From: Burkholderia cenocepacia
GTDB taxonomy: Bacteria > Pseudomonadota > Gammaproteobacteria > Burkholderiales > Burkholderiaceae
Direction: 5' to 3'
NCBI RefSeq assembly: GCF_014211915.1
Contig: NZ_CP060040.1
Coordinates: forward strand, 1,798,001 to 1,862,000
Length of the DNA stretch: 64,000 nucleotides
The position numbers and the translations under genes were made by a program. The notes below the pieces were generated by a model that was not told where the DNA came from, did no database searches, and saw only the letters and a list, made by a program, of their open reading frames with translations. This document shows, piece after piece, positions 18,868 through 26,824 of the stretch; position 1 is the stretch's first letter; each line of letters starts with the position of its first letter.

Positions 18868-20061
18868 TCAGAACTTCTGGCGCAGCCCGAGGCTCACGAT
18901 CGCCTGCGACCGCGAATCGGACGAATGGCCGTTCGCCTTGTCGGACACCGACGCGGTCGCGTCCACCGGCCGGCCGAGCGCGTCGAGCGTCGTGCCGGAC
19001 GCATGCTGGTACGCGCCGAGCAGGTACACGCTGGTGCGCTTCGACAGGTCGTAGACCGCGCCGAGCGTGACGTTGTGATACTGCGCGCGGTTGTCGATAC
19101 CGTCGACGTCGCTGCCGCGCGTGTAGCTGTAGCCGGCGAACAGCTGCGTCTGCGGCTGCACGTTCCAGCGCGTGAACACGCCCGCGACGTTGAACGTCGC
19201 ATGGCCGCTGAACAGCGACTGCGCGCCGCCGCGGTACTGCACGTTGCTGTAGTTCACGCCGACGACGGCCGGGCCGAAGTCGTACGTCGCGCCGGTCGCA
19301 ATCACCTGCTGCGACTGCGCGCTCGCATAGCCTTCGTTGATCGACGAATTGAACAACCCGTCGTCGGTGCTCTGCCACTTGCCCGCCGTCGGGTCGGTCG
19401 CGCCCTTCTTGCTGTTGTCCGAGCGCTCGTAGCCGACGCCCACACGCAGCGGGCCGGCCGCGTATGCGGCGCCGACGCTCCACGTGTTGCGCTGCTTCAT
19501 GCTGCCCGGCTGGCCGCCGAAGCCGTACAGCGCGCCGAACGTGAAGCCCGAGTAGTTCGCGCTCGTGTACTTGATCGAGCTGTCGACGCGCGCGGTCTGG
19601 TCGAGATCGTCGATGTCGCCCGGGTGCGCGCCGAAGCCGCCGATGAACGACGACGGGCCGACCGGGCTCACGAAATCGTCGAGCGACGTGTACTGGCGGC
19701 CGAGCGTGACCGTGCCGTAGCGGTCGCTGCCGACGCCGACGAACGCCTGCCGGCCGAACTGGCGGCCGCCCTGGCCGGACGTGCCGTTGGTGATGTCGAA
19801 GCCGTTCTCGAGAACGAACAGCGCACGCATCCCGCCGCCGAGATCCTCGGAACCCTTGATGCCCCAGCGGCTGCCGGACAGGTTGCCGGTCGTGAGCCCG
19901 ACGCTCGAATGCCCGGTGTACGCGCCGGCCGAGCCGACCCGTTCGTTGCTGCGATAGGTCACGCCCGCATCGACGATGCCGTACAGCGTGACGGAGCTTT
20001 GCGCGGCGGCGACACCCGCGAGCGAGAGCAGCAGCGGCGCTGCGATCAGTTGCTTGTTCAT
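18868..20061 (-). CDS. Gram-negative porin (OmpC-like trimeric)
   Basis: From the ATG at 20061, preceded by GGAGA at 8 bp, the protein has 397 residues. A signal peptide ends AAAQ, followed at once by the betaproteobacterial porin start SSVTLYGIVDAGVTY. Internal hallmarks are SRWGIKGSEDLGGGMRALFVLENGF and GRQAFVGVGSDRYGTVTLGRQ. The barrel closes with the terminal Phe of GLRQKF. It forms a general diffusion channel. Upstream is a nested palindrome that suggests control by a LacI-type sugar regulator, so a carbohydrate substrate is plausible but not shown. Confidence 0.92.
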   Translation of the reverse strand: MNKQLIAAPLLLSLAGVAAAQSSVTLYGIVDAGVTYRSNERVGSAGAYTGHSSVGLTTGNLSGSRWGIKGSEDLGGGMRALFVLENGFDITNGTSGQGGRQFGRQAFVGVGSDRYGTVTLGRQYTSLDDFVSPVGPSSFIGGFGAHPGDIDDLDQTARVDSSIKYTSANYSGFTFGALYGFGGQPGSMKQRNTWSVGAAYAAGPLRVGVGYERSDNSKKGATDPTAGKWQSTDDGLFNSSINEGYASAQSQQVIATGATYDFGPAVVGVNYSNVQYRGGAQSLFSGHATFNVAGVFTRWNVQPQTQLFAGYSYTRGSDVDGIDNRAQYHNVTLGAVYDLSKRTSVYLLGAYQHASGTTLDALGRPVDATASVSDKANGHSSDSRSQAIVSLGLRQKF

Positions 20062-20210
20062 GGTTGTATGTCTCCGGGCGGTGAACCCGTTGTTCTGGCT
20101 GGCTGTTTGCGAGTGGCGCGCGCGGGCGCCGACATCCGCCGACGGTGCGAGGCCGGCGACGTCCGCGCGCGACGACGCGGCGGGCATGCCCGCTGCGGCC
20201 GGTATGGTAG

Positions 20211-20261
20211 TTGGAACCGGTTCCGTTCCAAAGCGGAATAATGACAACAGTTTCTTGTCAA
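20211..20261 (-). promoter_or_regulatory. Porin promoter with nested palindromic operator
   Basis: On the minus strand a TTGACA (20256-20261) is followed about 15 bp later by TATTCC, then by a 21-bp inverted repeat (20211-20231) whose outer arms are TTGGAAC and GTTCCAA. Overlapping it is a second perfect palindrome, GGAACCGGTTCC (20213-20224). The AACCGGTT core is typical of LacI-family operators. Placement just past the -10 suits a repressor. No LacI gene is in the window. Confidence 0.55.
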
Positions 20262-20366
20262 AATTGAGATAGTCGGAGCGCGGCCATAGCCACGGCTGCC
20301 GCGCCTGTACAGCGCGGGGCGACGCGGACGATAATCGGCTGCGCGCTTTCCTCCGGGAGTTCCTTC

Positions 20367-20999
20367 ATGCATGAAACGACCCTGCTGATCTTCGCCGCCG
20401 TCGCGTTCGTCGGCATCGCGACACCCGGCCCGACCGTGCTGCTCGCGCTGACCAACGGCTCGCGCTACGGCGTGCGCCGCGCGGCCTACGGTTTCGCGGG
20501 CGCGATGCTGTCCGACTTCGTGCTGATCGTCGCGGTCACGCTCGGCCTCGGCGCGCTGCTGATGGCGTCGGCGTTCTGGTTCTCGGTCGTGAAGTGGCTC
20601 GGCGCCGCGTACCTCGCGTATGTCGGCATCCGGCTGCTGACGTCGAAAGGGGCGCTCGACGTAGCGGTCGCGCAGCGCGGCACGGCCTCCGGACGCAACG
20701 CATCGATCTTCGCGAAAAGCTTCCTGACCGCGGTGACGAATCCGAAGGGCTATCTGTTCTTCTCCGCGTTCCTGCCGCAGTTCCTCGATCCGCTGGCGCC
20801 GCTCGCGCCGCAGTACGTCGCGCTCGCGGTCACGTTCGCGCTGCTCGACGGCGCGGTGATGTTCGGCTACGCGCTGCTCGGCGCACGCGCGGTGCGGCTG
20901 CTGAAGCGCTCGGGCGCGCTGTGGCTCGAACGCACATGCGGCGCGATGCTGCTCGCGCTCGCCGGTTCGCTGGCGCTGTACCGGCGCCATGCCGCGTAG
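20367..20999 (+). CDS. LysE/RhtB-family amino acid exporter
   Basis: A 210-residue inner-membrane protein with about six hydrophobic segments and the family start HETTLLIFAAVAFVGIATPGPTVLLALTNG. The conserved KWLGAAYLAYVGIRLL (about 72-87) and FLTAVTNPKGYLFFSAFLPQF (about 119-139) identify the LysE/RhtB superfamily, which exports amino acids or homoserine lactone. The substrate cannot be read from sequence. Only 12 bp separate it from the downstream acetyltransferase gene on the same strand, so they may be co-transcribed. Confidence 0.9.
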   Translation: MHETTLLIFAAVAFVGIATPGPTVLLALTNGSRYGVRRAAYGFAGAMLSDFVLIVAVTLGLGALLMASAFWFSVVKWLGAAYLAYVGIRLLTSKGALDVAVAQRGTASGRNASIFAKSFLTAVTNPKGYLFFSAFLPQFLDPLAPLAPQYVALAVTFALLDGAVMFGYALLGARAVRLLKRSGALWLERTCGAMLLALAGSLALYRRHAA

Positions 21000-21011
21000 G
21001 CGCCGGGCTCG

Positions 21012-21548
21012 ATGAAAATCGCCACACCGCCCCGCGCCGGTTTCCCCGGCCTGTCGCTCAGGCAACTCGAACGCGCGGATCTCGACGCGTGGTACGCGTA
21101 CCTGTCGAACCCCGACGTTTTCCGTCACACGAGCTGGAACCTGCGCTCGCCCGACGATCTGCTGCCGATGTTCGACAACATCGAATCGACCGATCCGGAT
21201 TCGATCCGGCGTCTCGCGATCGTCGACACCGCGTCGGGCGCGCTCGCCGGGACGATCGGGCTGCATACGGTGTCCACCGTCAACCGCTCGGCGGAGATCG
21301 CGTACGACCTCGCGCCGTCGCACTGGGGGCGCGGCATCGCGAGCGCGGTGTGCGACGCCGTCACCGCGTGGGCGTTCACGCACGGCGGCTTCATGCGCAT
21401 GCAGGCGGTCGTGCTGACCAGCAACGCCGGCTCCGCGCGCGTGCTGCAAAAGTGCGGCTACCGCTACGAGGGGTTGCTGCGCGCCTACAAGATGGTGCGC
21501 GGCACGCCGGGCGATTTCGCGATGTACGCACGCCTCGCGACCGACTGA
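21012..21548 (+). CDS. GNAT N-acetyltransferase (RimJ/RimL-like)
   Basis: The 178-residue protein follows the acetyltransferase_3 pattern: an N-terminal substrate part with LRQLERADLDAW, a core with AEIAYDLAPSHWGRGIASAVCDAV (acetyl-CoA pyrophosphate loop RGIAS near 108), and the C-terminal SARVLQKCGYRYEGLLR. This subgroup acetylates protein N-termini or small amines. It starts 12 bp after the LysE-type exporter with little Shine-Dalgarno of its own, which favours translational coupling. Substrate unknown. Confidence 0.88.
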   Translation: MKIATPPRAGFPGLSLRQLERADLDAWYAYLSNPDVFRHTSWNLRSPDDLLPMFDNIESTDPDSIRRLAIVDTASGALAGTIGLHTVSTVNRSAEIAYDLAPSHWGRGIASAVCDAVTAWAFTHGGFMRMQAVVLTSNAGSARVLQKCGYRYEGLLRAYKMVRGTPGDFAMYARLATD

Positions 21549-21585
21549 CGTGCCCGCCGCGGCATCGCGTGCCGATGCCGTGAAG

Positions 21586-21611
21586 CGATTGCACGACCCG
21601 ATTGCACGACC
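21586..21611 (+). repeat. Tandem 13-bp direct repeat
   Basis: CGATTGCACGACC occurs twice, head to tail, in the gap before the phosphoesterase gene. It may be a simple duplication or a tandem protein-binding site; nothing else distinguishes these. Confidence 0.6.
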
Positions 21612-21658
21612 CGCGCCGAATTGGCGACAATCGCCACTCCCCTCATCGACTTGCCGCC

Positions 21659-22393
21659 ATGAAAATCGCCGCGCTCTCCGACATCCACGGCAACCTCGCC
21701 GCGCTCGACGCGGTGCTCGACGATGTCCGCCGCCGCGGCGCCGACGTGATCGTCAATCTCGGCGACATCGTGTCCGGCGCACTCCATCCGGCCGAAACGG
21801 CCGACCGCCTGATCGCGCTCGACCTGCCGACCATCAAGGGCAATCACGAGCGGCAACTGCTGACGCTCGATCGCGACGCGATGCGGCTGTCCGATCGCTG
21901 GGCGCACGACACGCTGCGCGCCGACCATCGCGCCTGGATCGCCGCGCTGCCCGAACGCCTGACGCTCGACGGCGACGTGCTGATGGTGCACGGCACGCCC
22001 GCCAGCGATCTCGTCTATTTCCTCGAAACGGTCACGCCCGACGGCTGCCGCGCGGCCACGCCCGATGAAGTCGCGCAGCGCGCGGGCGACACGGCGGCCT
22101 CGCTGATCCTGTGCGGCCACACGCACGTGCCACGTACCGCGAAGCTCGACGACGGCCGGCTGATCGTCAATCCGGGCAGCGTCGGGTTGCAGGCGTATGC
22201 GGACGACCTGCCGCATCCGCACCGAATCGAGACGGGCTCGCCGCACGCCCGCTACGCGATGGTGTCGCGCACCGCCGCCGGCTGGAGCGTCGAATTCCAT
22301 GCGGTCGAATACGACTGGCATACGGCCGCCGCCATCGCGGCGTCGCGCGGCCGCGACGACTGGACCATCGCGCTGCGCACGGGCCGCTGCTGA
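21659..22393 (+). CDS. Metallophosphoesterase (YfcE/MJ0936-like)
   Basis: From the ATG at 21659 the protein has 244 residues and opens directly with the metal site KIAALSDIHGNLAAL. The remaining calcineurin-like motifs follow in order: NLGDIVSG (GD), IKGNHER (GNHE), VLMVHGTP and LCGHTHVP (GHxH). It is a cytoplasmic two-metal phosphodiesterase. A longer start at 21602 adds residues before the first metal ligand and is unlikely. It sits in a same-strand run with an alpha/beta hydrolase gene starting 58 bp later. Confidence 0.9.
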   Translation: MKIAALSDIHGNLAALDAVLDDVRRRGADVIVNLGDIVSGALHPAETADRLIALDLPTIKGNHERQLLTLDRDAMRLSDRWAHDTLRADHRAWIAALPERLTLDGDVLMVHGTPASDLVYFLETVTPDGCRAATPDEVAQRAGDTAASLILCGHTHVPRTAKLDDGRLIVNPGSVGLQAYADDLPHPHRIETGSPHARYAMVSRTAAGWSVEFHAVEYDWHTAAAIAASRGRDDWTIALRTGRC

Positions 22394-22451
22394 CGCGCTC
22401 GCGCCGCCCTGCCACCCTGCTTCGCCTCAACTACAGAAACATCAACACGCC

Positions 22452-23063
22452 ATGCCCGTTCCGTCGCAACTACTCTTCCTGCCCGGCGCATCGGGCAGCA
22501 CCGCGTTCTGGCAACCGCTGGCCGGCATGCTCACGCATCCGGCCGAGCGGCGAATCGTCGCCTACCCGGGCTTCGGCGACACGCCGCGCGATCCGGCCGT
22601 CGACGATTTCGACGGTCTCGTGCGTCATGTACTGGCAATCGTCGACCGGCCGACCGCCGTGATCGCGCAATCGATGGGCGGCGTGATCGCGATGCGCGCG
22701 GCGCTCGACAAGCCGGGTCTCGTCACGCATCTCGTGCTGACGGTCACGTCCGGCGGCCTCGACATGGCCGGGCTCGGCGCGCAGGACTGGCGCGCCGGTT
22801 TCGCCGAAGCGAACCCGCGGTTGCCGGACTGGTTCATGACGTTTCGTGCGGACCTGTCGCAGGACATCGGCCGTATCGCGCAGCCGACGCTGCTGCTGTG
22901 GGGCGACGACGATCCGATCAGCCCCGTGGCGGCCGGCCGGCGCCTGCTCGAACGGCTGCCCGATGCGCGGTTGCACGTCGTGCCGGGTGGCCGGCACGAT
23001 CTCGCGGCCGTGCATGCGCAAGCGCTCGCGCCGCTCGTCGACGCGCATCTGCAACGCGTGTGA
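22452..23063 (+). CDS. Alpha/beta hydrolase
   Basis: A compact 203-residue hydrolase. The oxyanion strand turn is LLFLPGASGS, the nucleophile elbow is AQSMGGVIAM (Ser near 74), the acid is probably Asp in LLWGDDDPISP, and the base is His in VPGGRHDLAAVH. The cap domain is very short, as in MenH/BioH-type esterases. The start ATG at 22452 gives the expected beginning; the frame open upstream overlaps the phosphoesterase gene. Substrate unknown. Confidence 0.87.
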   Translation: MPVPSQLLFLPGASGSTAFWQPLAGMLTHPAERRIVAYPGFGDTPRDPAVDDFDGLVRHVLAIVDRPTAVIAQSMGGVIAMRAALDKPGLVTHLVLTVTSGGLDMAGLGAQDWRAGFAEANPRLPDWFMTFRADLSQDIGRIAQPTLLLWGDDDPISPVAAGRRLLERLPDARLHVVPGGRHDLAAVHAQALAPLVDAHLQRV

Positions 23064-23111
23064 CGCAGCACCCATCGCATACGTCACACGGTTCGGCACG
23101 CACCTGAAGCC

Positions 23112-23134
23112 GCGACGCGCGCGCGCCGCGTCGC
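23112..23134. terminator. Possible bidirectional hairpin
   Basis: Perfect 8-bp arms GCGACGCG and CGCGTCGC flank a 7-base loop between the convergent hydrolase and histidine kinase genes. There is no T tract, so the call rests on position. Confidence 0.4.
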
Positions 23135-23135
23135 A

Positions 23136-24458
23136 TCATCCCGCGTTCCTCAGCGTCAGCCTCGCTTCGAGGCCGCCGCCGTCGGGCCGGTTGTTCAGCG
23201 TGAGCGTGCCGCCCATCGCGAGCGCGAGCTGCTTCGCGATCGCAAGCCCGAGCCCCGTGCCGCCCGTCTCGCGATTGCGCGACGTCTCCACGCGCCGGAA
23301 CGGCTCGAACACCGCGTCGAGCTGATCGTCCGGAATGCCGGGCCCGCGGTCGAGCACCGCGATCACCGCGCCGCCGTCCGGCGCCGCCTGCACGTCGATC
23401 TCGGCCGCACCCGCGAACTTCAGCGCGTTGTCGACGAGGTTGCCGACGATGCGGCGCAGCGCCTTCGGCCGCGTGACGAGCGCGAGCGGCGCGCGGCTGT
23501 GCAGCGCGACGTCCTGCCCCGCATCCGTGTAGTCGTACACGATGCTGTCGAGCAGCGCATCGAGATCGATGCGACGCGCGGCTTCCTCGGTGCCGTGCAG
23601 CGTGCGCGCATACGCGACGCCCTCCTTCACCAGATGCTCCATCTCGAGCAGGTCCTGGCGCAGCTTCGCGCCCTGCGTGTCGTCGTCCATCACGTCGACG
23701 CGCAGCCGCATCCGCGTGATCGGCGTCTGCAGATCGTGCGAGATCGACGCGAGAATCTGCATGCGCTCGGCCATGTACTGCGCGATACGGTCCTGCATCG
23801 CGTTGAAGGCCCGCGCGGCGCGCGCGACTTCCGACGGCCCGTCTTCGTTCAGCCGCTCGCCCTTCAGGTCGGGGCCGAGCGCGTCGGCCGCCTGCGCGAG
23901 CTGCTTGAGCGGCCGCGTCGCGAGCCGCACCGCGAGCCAGCAGCACGCGGCCAGCACCGCGAGCTGCACCACGAGCACGGCCGGCAGCCAGCCCGACAGC
24001 GGCACCGTCGACATCGGATGGATGTCGATCGTCAGCGGCGACCCGTCGGTCAGCCGCAGATGCACCTGCAGATGTTCGCGGTCGCCGGGGATCGAATTCG
24101 CGGTCAGCGGATAGTCGCCGCCGATGCCGTCCGAAATCGAGCGCTCGACGCGCGCCGACAGCCGCGCTTCCGGCGGCGTGCCGGTTTGGCCCGGCCCGAG
24201 GATGAACGCATAGCTGCGCCTCGCGAGACGCGGCAGCCATGCGGTGCGCTCGGCGGGCGGCAGATGGTCGAGCAACGCGACCGAGCTGGCGACCTCGCGC
24301 TCGATGTAGCCCATCATCAGGTTCGTGGTCGCCTGGTCGCGCTCGGTCACGGTGAGCCAGAACGACAGCGTCTGCGCGAGCGCGAGGCCCACGCACAGGA
24401 TCAGCGCGAGCCGCGCGAACAGCGAACGCGGCCAGTGCCACGGCGCGCGCGCGCTCAT
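23136..24458 (-). CDS. Sensor histidine kinase (EnvZ/OmpR type)
   Basis: The 440-residue kinase has TM1 (about 15-37), a periplasmic loop of about 115 residues, TM2 (about 155-178), a HAMP segment (ATRPLKQLAQAADALG), the H box ASISHDLQTPITRMR with the phosphorylated His, an N box (NLVDNALKFA), and G boxes DRGPGIPDD and GGTGLGLAIAKQLA. The start at 24458 overlaps the response regulator stop by 4 bp, so the pair is coupled with the regulator first. The signal is unknown; the periplasmic loop has no recognised fold. Confidence 0.93.
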   Translation of the reverse strand: MSARAPWHWPRSLFARLALILCVGLALAQTLSFWLTVTERDQATTNLMMGYIEREVASSVALLDHLPPAERTAWLPRLARRSYAFILGPGQTGTPPEARLSARVERSISDGIGGDYPLTANSIPGDREHLQVHLRLTDGSPLTIDIHPMSTVPLSGWLPAVLVVQLAVLAACCWLAVRLATRPLKQLAQAADALGPDLKGERLNEDGPSEVARAARAFNAMQDRIAQYMAERMQILASISHDLQTPITRMRLRVDVMDDDTQGAKLRQDLLEMEHLVKEGVAYARTLHGTEEAARRIDLDALLDSIVYDYTDAGQDVALHSRAPLALVTRPKALRRIVGNLVDNALKFAGAAEIDVQAAPDGGAVIAVLDRGPGIPDDQLDAVFEPFRRVETSRNRETGGTGLGLAIAKQLALAMGGTLTLNNRPDGGGLEARLTLRNAG

Positions 24459-25195
24459 GGCGTACCGTCGACGGCGGTCACGGCCGACGAGAACACGTAG
24501 CCCTCGTTGCGCAGCGTCTTGATGTAGCGCGGCTCGCGCGCGCCGTCGCGCAGGCGCTGGCGCAGCCGGCTCACGAGCAGGTCGATCGAGCGGTCGAACG
24601 GGTCGGACTGGCGCCCTTGCGTGAGGTTGAGCAACTGGTCGCGCGTCAGCACGCGCTGCGGGTTGTCGAGGAACACGCGCAGCAGCCGGTATTCGGCGCC
24701 GCTCAGCGCGACCAGCGTGCCTTCGGTGTCCAGCAGATGGCGCCCGGTCGTGTCGAGCTGCCATTCGCCGAACGCAAGCAGCGCGGCCGTTTCCGTCACC
24801 TGCATGCCGGGCGGCAGCATGCGCGCGCGGCGCAGCACCGAGCGGATTCGCGCGAGCAGCTCGCGCACCGCGAACGGCTTGGCCAGGTAGTCGTCGGCGC
24901 CCATCTCGAGGCCGATGATGCGATCGGTTTCCTCGCCGCGCGCGGTCAGCATCAGCACCGGCACCGTGCGGAACTTGCCGGCGCGCAGGTCGCGGCACAG
25001 CGTCAGGCCGTCCTCGCCGGGCAGCATCAGGTCGAGGACGATCAGGTCGGGCGCGCCGTCATCCAGCGCGTTGCGCATCTCGCGGCCGTTCGCGGCCAGC
25101 GACACGCGCATGCCGTTCTTCTCCAGGTAGTCCGCGATCAGTTCGCGAATCGCGCGATCGTCGTCGACGATCAGCACGTGGTCGATCTTGTCCAT
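24455..25195 (-). CDS. OmpR-family response regulator
   Basis: The protein begins at MDKIDHVLIVDDD (25195) and has 246 residues. The receiver domain shows the acidic pocket (VDDDRAI), the phosphoacceptor Asp in LIVLDLMLPGEDG and the conserved Lys in LAKPFAVREL. The C-terminal winged helix includes LSGAEYRLLRVFLDNPQRVLTRDQLL and RLRQRLRD...RYIKTLRNEGYVF. It is the partner of the histidine kinase gene it overlaps. The divergent TlpA-like redoxin gene shares its upstream region and may be a target. That is conjecture. Confidence 0.93.
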   Translation of the reverse strand: MDKIDHVLIVDDDRAIRELIADYLEKNGMRVSLAANGREMRNALDDGAPDLIVLDLMLPGEDGLTLCRDLRAGKFRTVPVLMLTARGEETDRIIGLEMGADDYLAKPFAVRELLARIRSVLRRARMLPPGMQVTETAALLAFGEWQLDTTGRHLLDTEGTLVALSGAEYRLLRVFLDNPQRVLTRDQLLNLTQGRQSDPFDRSIDLLVSRLRQRLRDGAREPRYIKTLRNEGYVFSSAVTAVDGTP

Positions 25196-25428
25196 GAGTC
25201 GTTGCCGGTATCGGTGTCGGGGTTCGGGCGGGTCGATGTCCGCTGTTATACCGCACGGCGGGCACGCGTTTGTATCCCAATGTATCGCGCCAGCGTGGCG
25301 ACACACAACGTTGCACACGCGCGGCGGGCCGGACACATCGCAGATACGTCGGCGCCGCCTAATGGGGCCTGTCGAAACCCGTCGGGCCGCCGCCCTCGCG
25401 CCGCGGCCCCAAAGATCAGGAGAACGCC

Positions 25429-26010
25429 ATGCTGCCCCGCCTCAAGACCGCCGCCCTCGTCATCGCCCTCGCCGCCACGGCCGGGCTCGCCGCCTTCGCC
25501 GGCACCCGCGACGACGCGGGCGTGCAGGCATCGCCGGCCGGCATGGCGGCGCCCGCTTTCACCGGCATCGACCGCTGGCACAACAGCGCGCCGCTGACGC
25601 TCGACCAGTTGCGCGGCAAGGTCGTGCTCGTCGATTTCTGGACGTACTCGTGCATCAACTGCATTCATACGATTCCGTACGTGAACGACTGGTATCGGAA
25701 ATATCGCGACCAGGGGCTCGTCGTGGTCGGCGTGCATACACCGGAATATCCGTTCGAACGCGACGCGAAGAACGTGGCCGATGCGATCAGGCGCTTCGAT
25801 ATCCGCTATCCGGTCGCGCAGGACAACCGCTACGACACGTGGCGCGCGTACGGCAACCAGTACTGGCCCGCGCTGTACCTGATCGATGCGAACGGCAAGA
25901 TCGTCTATACGCGGTATGGCGAAGGCGGGTACGACAAGACGGAGGCGGCGATTCGGGGGGCGCTCGCGCAGGCGGGGGAAGAGGCGAAGGGCTCGACGCG
26001 CACGCAGTGA
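25429..26010 (+). CDS. TlpA/DipZ-like periplasmic thioredoxin
   Basis: A 193-residue protein with an N-terminal signal or anchor segment (LKTAALVIALAATAGLAAFAG). The thioredoxin domain contains KVVLVDFWTYSCINCIHTIPYVNDWY, with a CINC active site (about residues 74-77) in place of CGPC, and a cis-Pro region YWPALYLID. The YSCINC form is shared with DipZ C-terminal domains and some cytochrome c biogenesis redoxins. It acts outside the cytoplasm in thiol exchange. AGGAGA gives a strong ribosome site. It is divergent from the two-component genes. Confidence 0.88.
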   Translation: MLPRLKTAALVIALAATAGLAAFAGTRDDAGVQASPAGMAAPAFTGIDRWHNSAPLTLDQLRGKVVLVDFWTYSCINCIHTIPYVNDWYRKYRDQGLVVVGVHTPEYPFERDAKNVADAIRRFDIRYPVAQDNRYDTWRAYGNQYWPALYLIDANGKIVYTRYGEGGYDKTEAAIRGALAQAGEEAKGSTRTQ

Positions 26011-26018
26011 CCTGGGCG

Positions 26019-26053
26019 GCGAGCGGGCTCGATACTGGCCCGCGCCCGCTCGC
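26019..26053. terminator. Hairpin between convergent genes
   Basis: Perfect 10-bp arms GCGAGCGGGC and GCCCGCTCGC enclose a 15-base loop, directly between the redoxin stop and the PaiB stop. It suits a shared terminator. Confidence 0.5.
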
Positions 26054-26062
26054 GTCACGCGC

Positions 26063-26701
26063 TCATTCGCGCTTCGCGTCGGCCTCCGCCAGCATCGCTT
26101 CCCCGATCGCGAGCTTCCCGTCCGCGACCAGCGCTTCGCCTGCGCCCCGGATATCGGCCTCGGCCTTGTTCTGCCCGAGCTTGCGCTTGCCGACGAGCCG
26201 CGTGATCTCGATCTGCAGCCCGACGATCGCTTGCAGCATCGTGTCGATGTAGTCGGGCGGCGCGTCGCCCATTTTCCACGGCACCGGCTGCGACGCCTCG
26301 TGCGTACGCGTCAGCCGTGCGACCACGCCGCGCACGAACTTCTCGTCGTCGCGCACCGTGATGCGGCCGTGCGCATGCACGACCCGGTAGTTCCACGTCG
26401 GCACCTGCCGATGCGCGACGTGCTTGCTCGGATACCAGTTCGGCGAGATGTATGCGTCGCCGGCGCGGAAAATCACGAGCACCTCGTCGCCGTCCGCGAC
26501 GTCCTGCCAGACCGGATTCGCCCGCGCGACGTGCGCGTGCAGTTCGCCGAGCCCGCCGTCGCCGGGCATCAGTTCGAACGGAATGTGGTTCGCATCGAGT
26601 CCGCTCTTGCCGTGCGTGATCAGGCTGCCGAACGGATGCTGGACGATCAGTTCGCGCAGCGCGTCGGGGTTGGGTTCGTTGAAATCGGCGGGGACGTACA
26701 T
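26063..26701 (-). CDS. PaiB-family FMN-binding protein
   Basis: The 212-residue product starts MYVPADFNEPN, the usual opening of the PaiB family, and continues with HPFGSLITHGKSGLDANHIPFEL, WKMG and the C-terminal conserved region VGLQIEITRLVGKRKLGQNK. PaiB proteins have a split-barrel flavin-binding fold and were named as negative regulators of sporulation in Bacillus; in proteobacteria their role is unclear. It is divergent from a MocR-type regulator gene with an inverted repeat between them, an arrangement that suggests the regulator controls it. Confidence 0.9.
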   Translation of the reverse strand: MYVPADFNEPNPDALRELIVQHPFGSLITHGKSGLDANHIPFELMPGDGGLGELHAHVARANPVWQDVADGDEVLVIFRAGDAYISPNWYPSKHVAHRQVPTWNYRVVHAHGRITVRDDEKFVRGVVARLTRTHEASQPVPWKMGDAPPDYIDTMLQAIVGLQIEITRLVGKRKLGQNKAEADIRGAGEALVADGKLAIGEAMLAEADAKRE

Positions 26702-26769
26702 GTCGGCTCCACGGTCGTGCGGGGTGGGAAATGGCGCGGGTGCTAGCCCGTCATGGTTCAATTGTGATC

Positions 26770-26801
26770 TCAAACTGGTTTATCCTGTAGAGCCGGTTTG
26801 A
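26770..26801. promoter_or_regulatory. Inverted repeat in the PaiB/MocR divergent promoter
   Basis: The arms TCAAACTGG (26770-26778) and CCGGTTTGA (26793-26801) agree at 8 of 9 positions and are separated by 14 bases. MocR/PdxR regulators often bind spaced repeats near their own promoter, so this is a candidate site. Confidence 0.5.
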
Positions 26802-26824
26802 AACAATTTCAGCAGACCAGAATC

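Noticed and set aside
23136..24998. Long histidine kinase frame beginning at 24998
   Set aside because: The extra N-terminus overlaps the response regulator gene; the ATG at 24458 gives the normal kinase start and the ATGA overlap.
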